Assembly: GCF_003725415.1 (NCBI RefSeq)
Contig: NZ_RJQC01000003.1
Location: forward strand, 219,861 to 283,860
Direction: 5' to 3'
Length of the DNA: 64,000 nt
DNA from: Absicoccus porci
GTDB lineage: Bacteria; Bacillota_I; Bacilli_A; Erysipelotrichales; Erysipelotrichaceae
Positions 14,545-23,065 of the stretch are shown in pieces. The first letter of the stretch is position 1; the number at the start of each line of letters is the position of its first letter. A model generated the notes under the pieces. It did not search any database and was not told the DNA's origin. It was given only the letters and a program-made list of their open reading frames with translations. The translations under genes and the position numbers were made by a program.

Positions 14545-16302
14545 ATGAATAAAAAATTAGATGCATTGCGTCAGGAAATGAAAAAGGAAAATATACAAGC
14601 TTATATTGTTCCAACTAGTGATGATCATGATACCGAGTACGTTTGTTCTCATTTTATGTCGCGTTCCTATCTTTCCGGTTTTACGGGAAGTGCCGGTACT
14701 CTTGTGGTTGGTCTTGATCAAGCGGCTCTTTGGACAGATGGTCGTTATTTTATTCAAGCGAAAGATCAATTGGCTGGTTCTGGCATTGATTTGATGAAAA
14801 TGGGTGTGGAAGGTACGCCTTCCATTTCATCATATATTGTGGATCATTTGTCTTCAGGCAGTGTGGTTGGCTTTGATGGTCGCTTATTTAGCGAAGCAAT
14901 GGTCGAAATCTATGAAGAAGCGTTTGATAAGAAGGATTTGATCCTGAAAACAGATTTAGATCTAGTGGATCGCATTTGGAAGGATCGTCCTGTTTTACCG
15001 CATACATCGACTTTTCATTTTGAGAAGCAATATGCAGGCAAGACAATGGTTGAAAAAATAGCGGCTGTTCGAGATATTCTTTCAGCTGATCATTTAATGA
15101 TCACCAAAGTGGATCAAGTGGCTTGGCTATTTAATTTACGTGCTCATGATATTCCGTCTTTTCCTGTCGCTATGGCGTATGCGATTGTCAGTCAAGACAA
15201 GGCATCGATTTATATTGATGATTCTCGTCTAGATGCAACAAGTCGTGAACTTTTTGCGAAAAACCATGTTACCATTCGACCATATGATGCGATATATACA
15301 GATGTTCAAACATTAACTGGAACCGTATCGGTGGATCCATATACAATTAATTCCACTTTATATCGTTTTATTGAGGCCGATATTGAAGAAGAAGAAAATC
15401 CAATTGAATTAATGAAGGCTTGCAAAAACGAGGTAGAGATTGAACAAACCAAGCATGCACATTTAAAAGATGCGATTGCGATGACGCAATTTATGTATTG
15501 GTTAAAAACAAATGTTGGCAAAATACCAATGAGTGAAATGTCAGCAGCCCAAAAACTGCATGATCTTAGAGCATCACAAGCGGATTTTATCGAAGATAGC
15601 TTTGCGACCATTGCTGCTTATAAAGAACATGGTGCCATTGTCCATTATCAATCCAGTCCAGAGACGGATGTACCGTTGCAGCCAGAAGGATTGTTTATGG
15701 TTGATAGTGGTGGTCATTATTACCAAGGAACAACCGATATTACACGAACTTTTGTATTAGGTGAGATCACGGAGTATGAAAGAAAGTGTTTTACTTGGGC
15801 TTTGCAATGTCATATTCGTTTGGAACAAGCGACATGGCTCTATGGTTGTACGGGGGAACAATTGGATATGATTGCACGTCAACCATTATGGAAGCATTCT
15901 TTGGATTTTAAACACGGTACAGGTCATGGAGTGGGTCATGTCTTAAGTGTGCATGAAGGGCCGAATGTGATTCGTTGGCAACAAGCATATACTCCTTTTG
16001 AAGCGGGCATGATCACAAGTGATGAGCCGGGTATCTATATTGAAGGACAATTTGGTATTCGTCATGAAAACGAAGTGTTAGCTGTGAATTTAGACAAAAA
16101 TGCGTATGGTCAATTTATGGGCTTTGAACCATTAACATGGGTTCCTTTCGATGTAGATGGATTGGATGTTGATGAAATGGAACCGGCTGAAGTGGCTTGG
16201 TTAAATGCCTATCATGCGAAAGTGTATGAAAAAGTGAGTCCGTATCTGAATGAACAACAACGACAATGGTTGGCGCATGCCTGTCGTCCATTGATTCGAT
16301 GA
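14545..16302 (+). CDS. pepP: Xaa-Pro aminopeptidase, M24B family (three-domain form)
   Basis: Cytosolic dimetal peptidase releasing N-terminal residues before proline. 585 residues, the long aminopeptidase P type: two creatinase-like N-terminal domains (about 1-130 and 150-300), then the pita-bread catalytic domain and a short C-terminal domain. Metal ligands are visible: Asp in FMVDSGGHYYQGTTDITR, His in HGTGHGVGHVLSVHEGP, Glu in SDEPGIYIEGQFGIRHE and Glu in ENEVLAV. AAGGAAGTGA precedes the ATG. The stop overlaps the next start (ATGA). Confidence 0.94.
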   Translation: MNKKLDALRQEMKKENIQAYIVPTSDDHDTEYVCSHFMSRSYLSGFTGSAGTLVVGLDQAALWTDGRYFIQAKDQLAGSGIDLMKMGVEGTPSISSYIVDHLSSGSVVGFDGRLFSEAMVEIYEEAFDKKDLILKTDLDLVDRIWKDRPVLPHTSTFHFEKQYAGKTMVEKIAAVRDILSADHLMITKVDQVAWLFNLRAHDIPSFPVAMAYAIVSQDKASIYIDDSRLDATSRELFAKNHVTIRPYDAIYTDVQTLTGTVSVDPYTINSTLYRFIEADIEEEENPIELMKACKNEVEIEQTKHAHLKDAIAMTQFMYWLKTNVGKIPMSEMSAAQKLHDLRASQADFIEDSFATIAAYKEHGAIVHYQSSPETDVPLQPEGLFMVDSGGHYYQGTTDITRTFVLGEITEYERKCFTWALQCHIRLEQATWLYGCTGEQLDMIARQPLWKHSLDFKHGTGHGVGHVLSVHEGPNVIRWQQAYTPFEAGMITSDEPGIYIEGQFGIRHENEVLAVNLDKNAYGQFMGFEPLTWVPFDVDGLDVDEMEPAEVAWLNAYHAKVYEKVSPYLNEQQRQWLAHACRPLIR

Positions 16303-16796
16303 AAGAGCGAATGATTCCTTCTTCGTGTCCCTATTGTGGACATACTTTTGAAATCAAACGGGATACCTTTGTGATTGCAGGTATGAATCCACAAATTGAT
16401 CAAAGACTGGAAGAGGGAACGTATTTTACGCATCAATGTTCCCATTGTCATAAGCTTTACTATTTGGAACAACCTTTTTTGTATCGAGATCCAAAGAAGA
16501 AATACATTTTAGTTTTGTCCCAACAAAAACATATTGAGAATCTTCCACCGGATGAGGTAGTCATACATTGTCAGAATGCCTTACAATTTTTGTTTTGTTT
16601 TCGGGTGTTATCAAGGAATTTAAATGTACGTTTGGTTCTACAAAAAAAACAACAATTGGAACAGTATACGCATAAAAAAGCAATATTTGATACGTATGAT
16701 GATCAATCGCATTGTCTTTGGTTTATTGTCGATGATCAGCCGATGGCGATACGATTGAAGAATACGGAAATCTATGATATTGTTAAGAAGTGTTGA
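16299..16796 (+). CDS. CpXC-domain protein
   Basis: 165-residue protein opening with a paired-cysteine zinc-ribbon-like module, CPYCGHTFEI near residue 10 and HQCSHCHKLYYLEQ near residue 46, as in CpXC-domain proteins of Firmicutes; function unknown. The start uses the ATGA overlap with pepP; an internal ATG four codons on is possible. The remainder is hydrophilic without obvious motifs. Confidence 0.75.
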   Translation: MKERMIPSSCPYCGHTFEIKRDTFVIAGMNPQIDQRLEEGTYFTHQCSHCHKLYYLEQPFLYRDPKKKYILVLSQQKHIENLPPDEVVIHCQNALQFLFCFRVLSRNLNVRLVLQKKQQLEQYTHKKAIFDTYDDQSHCLWFIVDDQPMAIRLKNTEIYDIVKKC

Positions 16797-16819
16797 AGTA
16801 ATTTGAGAGGTTGAGAAAC

Positions 16820-17836
16820 ATGAAAATTTTGGTTACTGGTGGGGCCGGATATATTGGGTCTCATACGTGTGTAGAATTATTGAATGCGGGTTATGAAGTC
16901 GTCATTCTTGATAATTTATATAATTCTAATCGTAAAGCTGTGGATCGAATTGAACAAATCACAAATAAAAGTGTGATTTTTTATGAAATCGATATTACGG
17001 ACAAAGAGGCTGTTCAAAGATTGTTTGATGAGCAAGATATTGATGGTGTCATTCATTTTGCAGGATTAAAAGCGGTTGGCGAATCGGTGCATAAACCTAT
17101 TGAATATTATCATACCAATATTGAAGGTACTTTGATTCTTGTTGATCAAATGCAGAAACATCATGTGAAGAATTTAATTTTTTCTTCCAGTGCCACGGTT
17201 TATGGAGAACCGAAGGAAATGCCGATTACGGAAAACTGTCCAAAAGGTATGTGTACCAATCCATATGGTTGGACCAAGTGGATGTTGGAACAAGTATTGA
17301 CAGATTTGCATACGGCCGATGCGGAATGGAATATCTTATTGTTACGTTATTTTAATCCAATTGGTGCTCATGAAAGTGGTTTGATTGGGGAAGATCCAAA
17401 AGGTATCCCAAATAACTTGTTGCCTTATGTGGCACAAGTGGCCATTGGAAAATTAAAAGAAGTGGGTGTTTTTGGCAATGATTATGATACACCAGATGGC
17501 ACAGGCGTACGTGATTATATTCATGTTGTGGATCTAGCTCGCGGACATGTTGCGGCTTTAAATAAATTGTGGGAAAAACCCGGTGTCAAAGTGTATAACT
17601 TAGGTACAGGGAAAGGATATAGTGTATTGGATGTGATCCATGCTTTTGAAAAAGCTTGTGGTCATCCGATTCCATATGTTATTAAACCACGTCGTGATGG
17701 CGATATTGCCATGTGTTATTCAAATTGTGATTTGGCCAATAAAGAACTTGGTTGGCATGCACAATATGATCTGGATGATATGTGTCGTTCCAGTTGGAAT
17801 TGGCAAACCAAAAATCCAAATGGATATAATGATTGA
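16820..17836 (+). CDS. galE: UDP-glucose 4-epimerase
   Basis: NAD-dependent SDR enzyme interconverting UDP-glucose and UDP-galactose for galactose use and surface polysaccharide. The start at 16820 is 9 nt after GAGAGG. 338 residues: GGAGYIGSHT dinucleotide motif at residues 7-16, FAGLKAVGES, the SSSATVYGEP catalytic Ser/Thr block, the Tyr-x3-Lys pair in NPYGWTKWMLEQ, RYFNPIGAHESGLIGEDP and the RDYIHVVDLA sugar-binding segment. It stands at the end of the mscS-to-galE run. Confidence 0.97.
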   Translation: MKILVTGGAGYIGSHTCVELLNAGYEVVILDNLYNSNRKAVDRIEQITNKSVIFYEIDITDKEAVQRLFDEQDIDGVIHFAGLKAVGESVHKPIEYYHTNIEGTLILVDQMQKHHVKNLIFSSSATVYGEPKEMPITENCPKGMCTNPYGWTKWMLEQVLTDLHTADAEWNILLLRYFNPIGAHESGLIGEDPKGIPNNLLPYVAQVAIGKLKEVGVFGNDYDTPDGTGVRDYIHVVDLARGHVAALNKLWEKPGVKVYNLGTGKGYSVLDVIHAFEKACGHPIPYVIKPRRDGDIAMCYSNCDLANKELGWHAQYDLDDMCRSSWNWQTKNPNGYND

Positions 17837-17858
17837 TCGGGCAACCAATCTTTTTTTG
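17831..17858 (+). terminator. Weak intrinsic terminator after galE
   Basis: GATTG/CAATC with a 10-nt loop followed by seven Ts. The stem is short and overlaps the galE stop codon. Confidence 0.5.
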
Positions 17859-17862
17859 CACA

Positions 17863-17886
17863 ATAAAAAAAACGGCCGAAGCCGTT
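17863..17886 (-). terminator. Intrinsic terminator of the lactate permease gene
   Basis: On the minus strand the stem AACGGC-TTCG-GCCGTT, capped by a UUCG tetraloop, runs into a T tract. Confidence 0.9.
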
Positions 17887-17891
17887 AAAAT

Positions 17892-19421
17892 TTAACCAAA
17901 TAAGATCGTGCCAACATAGGCAAGAATAGACATGGCAATTAAGAAAACCAGTCCATAAGGCAGAATCATTGATAATAATTTGGAATCTTGTCCTTTTGCG
18001 TTTACGCTGGATAGACCGATAGCCAAAGATTGTGGTGATAACATCTTTCCAGCTGCAACACCAAGGGAGTTTAGAGCAACCATCCAGTATGAATCAACAT
18101 GAAGATGTTTGGCAGCATCCAGTTGTACAGCTCCAAATAAAACACCGGAATTGGTTCCCGAACCAGTGACAAAGGTTCCTAAAGCACCAATCCATGGGGC
18201 AAAGAGTGGATAGAAGCTTCCAGTTGCAGCAATTGCAAAGGATGAGATGGAAGCAATCATACCAGCATATCCCATGACTTTAGCACATCCCAATACACAT
18301 AACATGGTGATCATTGTTTCCGACATTTGTTTAATGGTTGCTTTTAAAACTTTTCCCATGGTTTTCCAAGAGGCTTTTTGAATCAAACCGCCTAAAATAG
18401 CCGATAAGAAGATCCAAACACCAGGTGTATTGATCCACGAGAATGTTAATGTTGCTGCGTCTTTTCCTTGATAAATTTGTACTTGGCTGGAGAATCGAGC
18501 CAATGCTTCATGAATAGGCATAACTAGTGCACTTGTCAGCAACAAGAAAATAAAGATGAAAATAAAAGGTGACCAAGCACGAAAAGCTTTTTTTGCATCA
18601 ATGGGTTCCGCTTTTTCCAATTGAATCTCGTAATCTGGATTTGTTGGTTTTTTAATGGCTAAAGCAATCGTTACAAGCAAGGAACAAACACTACCAACGA
18701 CAACAGCTAATTCAGCTCCAACGAATTTGGCAACAATCAATTGGGGAATCACAAATGATAAGCCCGAAGCCAGGGTCAATCCAGTGACCCCTTTTAATGC
18801 TTTTACACCTTTTCCAGTAACGATGACAATCAAAAATGGACAAATTAACATGAATGGCGATAGCTGCAATGTTGTCATAAAGGATAGTCCGGTATTTTGT
18901 AAACCAACTAAATTCGCAAGGGTATTGGTAGGGATACCAATGGATCCGAATGGAGTTGGTGTTCCATTGGCAATTAAACAAACTAAACAAGAGAATAAAG
19001 GGCCAAAGCCTAAAGATACAAGCATAGAAGCGGGAATGGCGATGGCTGTTCCAAATCCGGCCATACCTTCCATAAAACCACCAAAGCACCAAGCAATCAA
19101 CAAGACCAGAATTCGTTTATCATTGGATACGGATGTGATCATTTGTTTGATGATATCCATGCCTTTTGTTTCACAACATAAGTTATATGTAAATACGGCG
19201 GCGATGATGACTAAAATGATTGGCCATATAGCCATTAGAATGCCTTCCAGTGCGGCGCTGAATACGTAACCAGTTGGTGAATGCCAAAGAAAGATGGCCA
19301 AAACTAGGGAAATGACCAAGGAGCCAAATGCGGCTTTGAAGGTTGGTATTTTTAGTCCCATTAGAGCAACAGTTAACCAAATAATAGGTAATAAAGCTAA
19401 GATAAAATAGATAAATGACAT
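17892..19421 (-). CDS. lctP: L-lactate permease (LctP family)
   Basis: Twelve- to fourteen-helix membrane transporter for lactate/glycolate. 509 residues. Signatures include GGFMEGMAGFGTAIAIPASM near residue 113, GSIGIPTNTLANL near residue 158 and GTFVTGSGTNSGVLFGAVQL near residue 413. AAGGTT-type ribosome binding site before the ATG. It lies alone between galE and bioY with its own terminator. Import or export of lactate would suit a fermenter; direction is not deducible. Confidence 0.93.
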   Translation of the reverse strand: MSFIYFILALLPIIWLTVALMGLKIPTFKAAFGSLVISLVLAIFLWHSPTGYVFSAALEGILMAIWPIILVIIAAVFTYNLCCETKGMDIIKQMITSVSNDKRILVLLIAWCFGGFMEGMAGFGTAIAIPASMLVSLGFGPLFSCLVCLIANGTPTPFGSIGIPTNTLANLVGLQNTGLSFMTTLQLSPFMLICPFLIVIVTGKGVKALKGVTGLTLASGLSFVIPQLIVAKFVGAELAVVVGSVCSLLVTIALAIKKPTNPDYEIQLEKAEPIDAKKAFRAWSPFIFIFIFLLLTSALVMPIHEALARFSSQVQIYQGKDAATLTFSWINTPGVWIFLSAILGGLIQKASWKTMGKVLKATIKQMSETMITMLCVLGCAKVMGYAGMIASISSFAIAATGSFYPLFAPWIGALGTFVTGSGTNSGVLFGAVQLDAAKHLHVDSYWMVALNSLGVAAGKMLSPQSLAIGLSSVNAKGQDSKLLSMILPYGLVFLIAMSILAYVGTILFG

Positions 19422-19513
19422 AACCTTTCCCTCTCTATCGAATAAAGAATACCTTATTTTAGCGAGGTTGACTATTAAAAATTTAAAAAGTCCTTTGATA
19501 TTTTCACAAATAA

Positions 19514-19544
19514 TGTTAACTTAATTTTTAGAGAGGTTAACAAT
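19514..19544 (+). promoter_or_regulatory. Putative BirA operator overlapping the bioY translation start
   Basis: Half sites TGTTAACT (19514-19521) and GGTTAACAAT (19535-19544) form an imperfect inverted repeat matching the known BirA pattern (TTGTTAACC and GGTTAACAA separated by about 14 bp). The right half abuts the bioY ATG and the site covers the GAGAGG ribosome binding site region. BirA encoded next door has the DNA-binding domain needed. Confidence 0.7.
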
Positions 19545-20078
19545 ATGACAAATAAAGATTGGATACAATGTGCATTGATGGCAGCTATCATGGGATTATT
19601 AGCTCCTTTGGCGATTCCTTTAGCTGGTGGTGTACCTATTTCTTTAGCGACTTGTATCGTTATGCTTTGTGGTAGTCTTTTAGGATGGAAAAAAGGGGCA
19701 TGGAGCGTATTGATTTATTTATTATTAGGATGTATTGGTATTCCCGTATTTGCAGGATATACCGCGGGCATTGGGCATATTTTAGGGCCTTCAGGTGGTT
19801 TTTTGATTGGATATTTGATCTTAGTCTTTGTAGTAGGTAAATGCAATCAAACTGTTTCTCGCTTGATTGTGGGGATGATCATTGGCAACGTATGTTTATA
19901 TGCATTTGGGATTCTATGGTTTTTGATTGTTTCCCAAAGCACAATAATGGCTGCTTTGACATGGTGTGTTTTACCATTTATTCCTGGAGATGTTTGTAAG
20001 ATGGTCGTCGTTGCCATCCTTAGTCCTATTTTGTGGAAGTCATTACCATTTTTGAATCGAAACTTCACCCGAGTGTAA
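19545..20078 (+). CDS. bioY: Biotin transporter BioY (ECF substrate-binding component)
   Basis: Membrane S-component that captures biotin and works with an ECF energising module encoded elsewhere. 177 residues, six hydrophobic segments. Family features: PLAGGVPISLATCIVMLCGSL near residue 25, GCIGIPVFAGYTAGIGHILGP near residue 65, and GGFLIGYL. It ends inside birA (convergent, 36-nt overlap). No biotin-synthesis genes are seen nearby, consistent with scavenging. Confidence 0.94.
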   Translation: MTNKDWIQCALMAAIMGLLAPLAIPLAGGVPISLATCIVMLCGSLLGWKKGAWSVLIYLLLGCIGIPVFAGYTAGIGHILGPSGGFLIGYLILVFVVGKCNQTVSRLIVGMIIGNVCLYAFGILWFLIVSQSTIMAALTWCVLPFIPGDVCKMVVVAILSPILWKSLPFLNRNFTRV

Positions 20079-20993
20079 TATTTGAATTTGATCTTTGGTT
20101 TGAACGACCAATTGACCATCTTCATTGATATCAATGGCGATACCTGTTCTTGTTTCATTTTGCCATGTATAGGTAATGGTTTTTCCTATCAATAGAGATC
20201 TTGAACGATAGGCATCCATTAATTTTTTATCATTTAGATGTTGAATCCATTTCATTAAATGTTGCCAAATCAATGCAGAAAGATGATTACGATCGATTGT
20301 ATCTACATTTAAGGAGCCGGCAATATGAGTAATTTCTTCGGGAAAGGTCATGGTCTTACAATTGATACCAATGCCTACAATAATGGATTCAATTTGTTGC
20401 ATCTCAAAATTCGCAGTTGCTTCGGTAAGGATGCCACATACTTTTTGATGACCTACAAATAAATCATTGACCCATTTAATTTGACAAGAAACCGAGCTGA
20501 TTTCTTCGATGGCTTCACATGTCGCAACTGCTGCGGCCAAGGTGATTTTCAAAACATTTTGAGTCAAAGCATAAGGTCTTAAAATGATTGATAAATAAAG
20601 TCCTGTATCGGCTGGAGAATAAAAGGAATGACCTTGTCTTCCTCGTCCAGCGGTTTGTTGGTTCGCAACGATCATCGTTCCTTCTTGTACTTCTTTTTCC
20701 ATCAATAGACGTTTTGCATAGTTGTTTGTTGAATCGATGGAATCAAATACGATGACTGGTACATCAGGTATATAGTATTGAATACGTGCTGCATCGAGTG
20801 CATCTATATCTTTGATGAAATGATACCCAGCATGGGGTGTCGCTTCTATTTCATAGCCATCTTGTTTTAATGATTGAATGGCTTTCCATACGGCCGTTCG
20901 GCTAACGGCATATTTTTCACATAGTTGTTGTCCAGATAGGGTTTGTGATGGATTTGCGAGGAAATCCATCAAGATTTTTTGTTTTAATTTCAT
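20043..20993 (-). CDS. birA: Bifunctional biotin-protein ligase / biotin operon repressor
   Basis: Transfers biotin to carboxyltransferase carrier domains and, through its N-terminal winged helix, represses biotin genes. 316 residues: helix-turn-helix about 18-45 (LSGQQLCEKYAVSRTAVWKA), then the ligase domain with DSIDSTNNYAK near residue 83, AGRGRQGHSFYSP near residue 112 and the conserved KWVNDLFVG near residue 175. The C-terminal SH3-like domain is present. Convergent with bioY, its probable regulatory target. Confidence 0.96.
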   Translation of the reverse strand: MKLKQKILMDFLANPSQTLSGQQLCEKYAVSRTAVWKAIQSLKQDGYEIEATPHAGYHFIKDIDALDAARIQYYIPDVPVIVFDSIDSTNNYAKRLLMEKEVQEGTMIVANQQTAGRGRQGHSFYSPADTGLYLSIILRPYALTQNVLKITLAAAVATCEAIEEISSVSCQIKWVNDLFVGHQKVCGILTEATANFEMQQIESIIVGIGINCKTMTFPEEITHIAGSLNVDTIDRNHLSALIWQHLMKWIQHLNDKKLMDAYRSRSLLIGKTITYTWQNETRTGIAIDINEDGQLVVQTKDQIQILHSGEVSIQKW

Positions 20994-21031
20994 AGTATCA
21001 GGATATCATGTTTCAAAAATGTTTCAATATA

Positions 21032-21060
21032 TTGAAAAATATTACATTTTGAGATAAAAT
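21032..21060 (+). promoter_or_regulatory. Promoter of the structured leader before the MarR-like gene
   Basis: TTGAAA (21032-21037), exact 17-bp spacer, TAAAAT (21055-21060). Transcription would start near 21067, about 190 nt before the first start codon. Confidence 0.8.
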
Positions 21061-21063
21061 AAA

Positions 21064-21216
21064 CTACATTAAAGGGGATCAAAATATAGATGTAGCTTTT
21101 GAAATCTTAGGTGAGATTTGAAAGCAAAGGGGCTTCTCAAATCGGTATACAGATTTTGTATTCTTGAAATAAAAGAAGAGGCCAACAAATATGTTGGCCT
21201 TGCGTTTATTTTATCA
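21064..21216 (+). ncRNA. Structured leader RNA, riboswitch-like candidate of unknown class
   Basis: Several hairpins can form: CTACAT/ATGTAG (21064-21069 with 21090-21095); a long stem from 21095 to 21125 around loop TAGGTG; and an alternative stem GATTTGA/TCAAATC (21115-21121 with 21137-21143) extended by AAGC/GCTT, which uses the same bases as the second and so excludes it. The final hairpin is an 8-bp terminator-like stem at 21179-21200. No T-box, lysine, glycine, SAM or TPP consensus is recognisable. The layout suggests transcription attenuation of the downstream genes or a stand-alone small RNA. Confidence 0.5.
21179..21216 (+). terminator. Leader terminator
   Basis: Stem AGGCCAAC/GTTGGCCT with a 6-nt loop followed by TGCGTTTATTTT. 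The interrupted T tract makes it moderately strong, which would suit a regulated terminator. Confidence 0.65.
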
Positions 21217-21255
21217 TGAAAATAAAATTAGATTTTTTAGAATTAAGGTGTAGAC

Positions 21256-21726
21256 ATGGCTGAAACAATTGAAAAAGATTTACTTTATCATGCCATTCGT
21301 TCTTTAACGACTCGGGCATTATTGGATCGATTATCTTGTGATCGTGAACAATTGTTTCAAAAGATGTCTTCTGCTGATTTTATGTTTATGGTTGTGGTGG
21401 TCAATCATCCAGGTCGTATGTATATCAATGACCTTGCTCAGCAAATGCAACTGCCAATTCGAAAGATATCGGAGATGGCACAAACATTGGCAGCACAAGA
21501 TCTGATTCGTTGGGAATTTGAAGGAAATGGCGATCAAGGAACGTATGTTGTTCCTACGAAAATGGGGAAGAAAGCGACCCAGGATCAAATAGATATCTTA
21601 GAGGGATATTACACGAAAGTGATCCAACGCTATGGAAAAGATCGATTTAAGGGATTGGTAAAAAATCTCAATGAATTAGAATCGATCATGGCGAAAGGAA
21701 TACTTGAATTGGAGGAAGAGAAATGA
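21256..21726 (+). CDS. MarR-like winged-helix protein
   Basis: 156-residue predicted transcription regulator. The winged helix lies at about residues 35-110 (MVVVVNHPGRMYINDLAQQM, then IRKISEMAQTLAAQDLIRWE and a basic wing with KMGKKATQ), flanked by N- and C-terminal helices of the kind used for dimerisation. Its stop overlaps the gltA start (ATGA), so the two are translationally coupled, suggesting that it acts on its own operon. The ligand is unknown. Confidence 0.75.
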   Translation: MAETIEKDLLYHAIRSLTTRALLDRLSCDREQLFQKMSSADFMFMVVVVNHPGRMYINDLAQQMQLPIRKISEMAQTLAAQDLIRWEFEGNGDQGTYVVPTKMGKKATQDQIDILEGYYTKVIQRYGKDRFKGLVKNLNELESIMAKGILELEEEK

Positions 21727-23057
21727 ACGATAGCGATATATTAGAATATGCAGCAATGCAAGCACCGCATTGTATTGAAGAAAATTATATTTCGGATACA
21801 TTGTTTCGGGAATATGGTGTATATCGTGGATTACGTGATGAAAATGGAAAAGGCGTATTAACAGGATTGACGCGTATTTCCGAATTAAATGGTTTTAAAA
21901 GTGTGCATGGACAGCGTGTTCCGATTGAAGGTGAGCTGTGGTATCGTGGATACCGTATTGGCAGCATTATTGATTCATTAGGAAAGAATGAATTGGGATT
22001 TGAGAAAGTGGCCTATTTATTGTTGTTTGGCCAAATGCCTTCGGATGCGCAATTGACGGAGTTTTCTGCTAAATTGGGAAAAAGTCGTCGCTTGCCAACC
22101 AATTTTACGCGTGATGTCTTAATGAAAGCACCAACCCATGACATTATGAATATGATGACTCGATCAATCTTGACATTATCGAGTTATGATGAAAACATTT
22201 TGGATGATTCCATTTCAAATAATATTCGTCAATGTATTGAATTGATTGCGGTTTTCCCTATGTTAGCTGTTTATAGTTATCATGCGGATAATCACTACAA
22301 CAATATGCAGAGTATGTATATTCATCGTCCAAAACCAGAGTTATCAACAGCAGAGAACTTCTTGCGTATGTTACGTCCAGATAGTAAATATACACCATTG
22401 GAAGCTAAGGTTTTAGATACTTGTTTGTTGCTTCATATGGACCATGGTGGTGGTAATAACTCGACTTTCACAACGCGTGTGGTAACTTCGACAGGTGCCG
22501 ATACATATGCAGCGGTGGCTGCGGGTATGTGTTCTTTAAAAGGGCCAAAGCATGGTGGTGCGAATATTCGTGTGATCAAAATGATGGATGATATTCGAGG
22601 CCATATATCGGATTGGAATGATCGTGATGAGATTCGTCATTATTTAAATGATATCTTGGATAAGAAAGCTTTTGATAAAAAAGGTTTGATTTATGGTATG
22701 GGTCATGCCGTTTATTCCATTAGTGATCCCCGTGAGATCATTTTAAAAGATTATGCCCAAAAATTAGCATCTGCAACAAATCGTGAGCAGGATATGTCCT
22801 TGTATCAAATCGTTGAAGAAGAAGCTTGTGATTTGATCAAAGAAAAACGTCATATCAAAACGGGTGTGAGTCCAAATGTCGATTTCTATTCTGGCTTTAT
22901 CTATGAAATGCTTGGAATTCCAAGAGAATTGTATACACCATTGTTTGCGATTGCTCGTATTGTTGGTTGGTCAGCACATCGTCTGGAAGAAAAAATTGGA
23001 CAAGGAAAGATCATTCGTCCAGCTTATCGTAGTATAATGGAACGTAAAGAGAAGTAG
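21723..23057 (+). CDS. gltA: Citrate synthase
   Basis: Condenses oxaloacetate and acetyl-CoA; in fermenters this feeds glutamate synthesis. 444 residues of the citrate synthase fold. The active-site regions are visible: His in LHMDHGGGNNSTFTTRVV near residue 240, His in GPKHGGANIRVIKMMDD, His in YGMGHAVYSISDPR near residue 325 and Asp in NVDFYSGFIYEMLGIP near residue 385. A methylcitrate synthase activity cannot be excluded. Coupled to the MarR-like gene and followed after 8 nt by a solute-binding lipoprotein. Confidence 0.93.
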   Translation: MNDSDILEYAAMQAPHCIEENYISDTLFREYGVYRGLRDENGKGVLTGLTRISELNGFKSVHGQRVPIEGELWYRGYRIGSIIDSLGKNELGFEKVAYLLLFGQMPSDAQLTEFSAKLGKSRRLPTNFTRDVLMKAPTHDIMNMMTRSILTLSSYDENILDDSISNNIRQCIELIAVFPMLAVYSYHADNHYNNMQSMYIHRPKPELSTAENFLRMLRPDSKYTPLEAKVLDTCLLLHMDHGGGNNSTFTTRVVTSTGADTYAAVAAGMCSLKGPKHGGANIRVIKMMDDIRGHISDWNDRDEIRHYLNDILDKKAFDKKGLIYGMGHAVYSISDPREIILKDYAQKLASATNREQDMSLYQIVEEEACDLIKEKRHIKTGVSPNVDFYSGFIYEMLGIPRELYTPLFAIARIVGWSAHRLEEKIGQGKIIRPAYRSIMERKEK

Positions 23058-23065
23058 GTATCCAT

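Noticed and set aside
18655..19269. Long plus-strand frame of about 204 codons
   Set aside because: It lies wholly opposite the well-supported lactate permease gene, has no ribosome binding site and its translation has no protein-like pattern.
21064..21216. T-box riboswitch upstream of the MarR-like gene
   Set aside because: The conserved T-box sequence that should precede the terminator is absent, and no specifier-loop pattern is visible.
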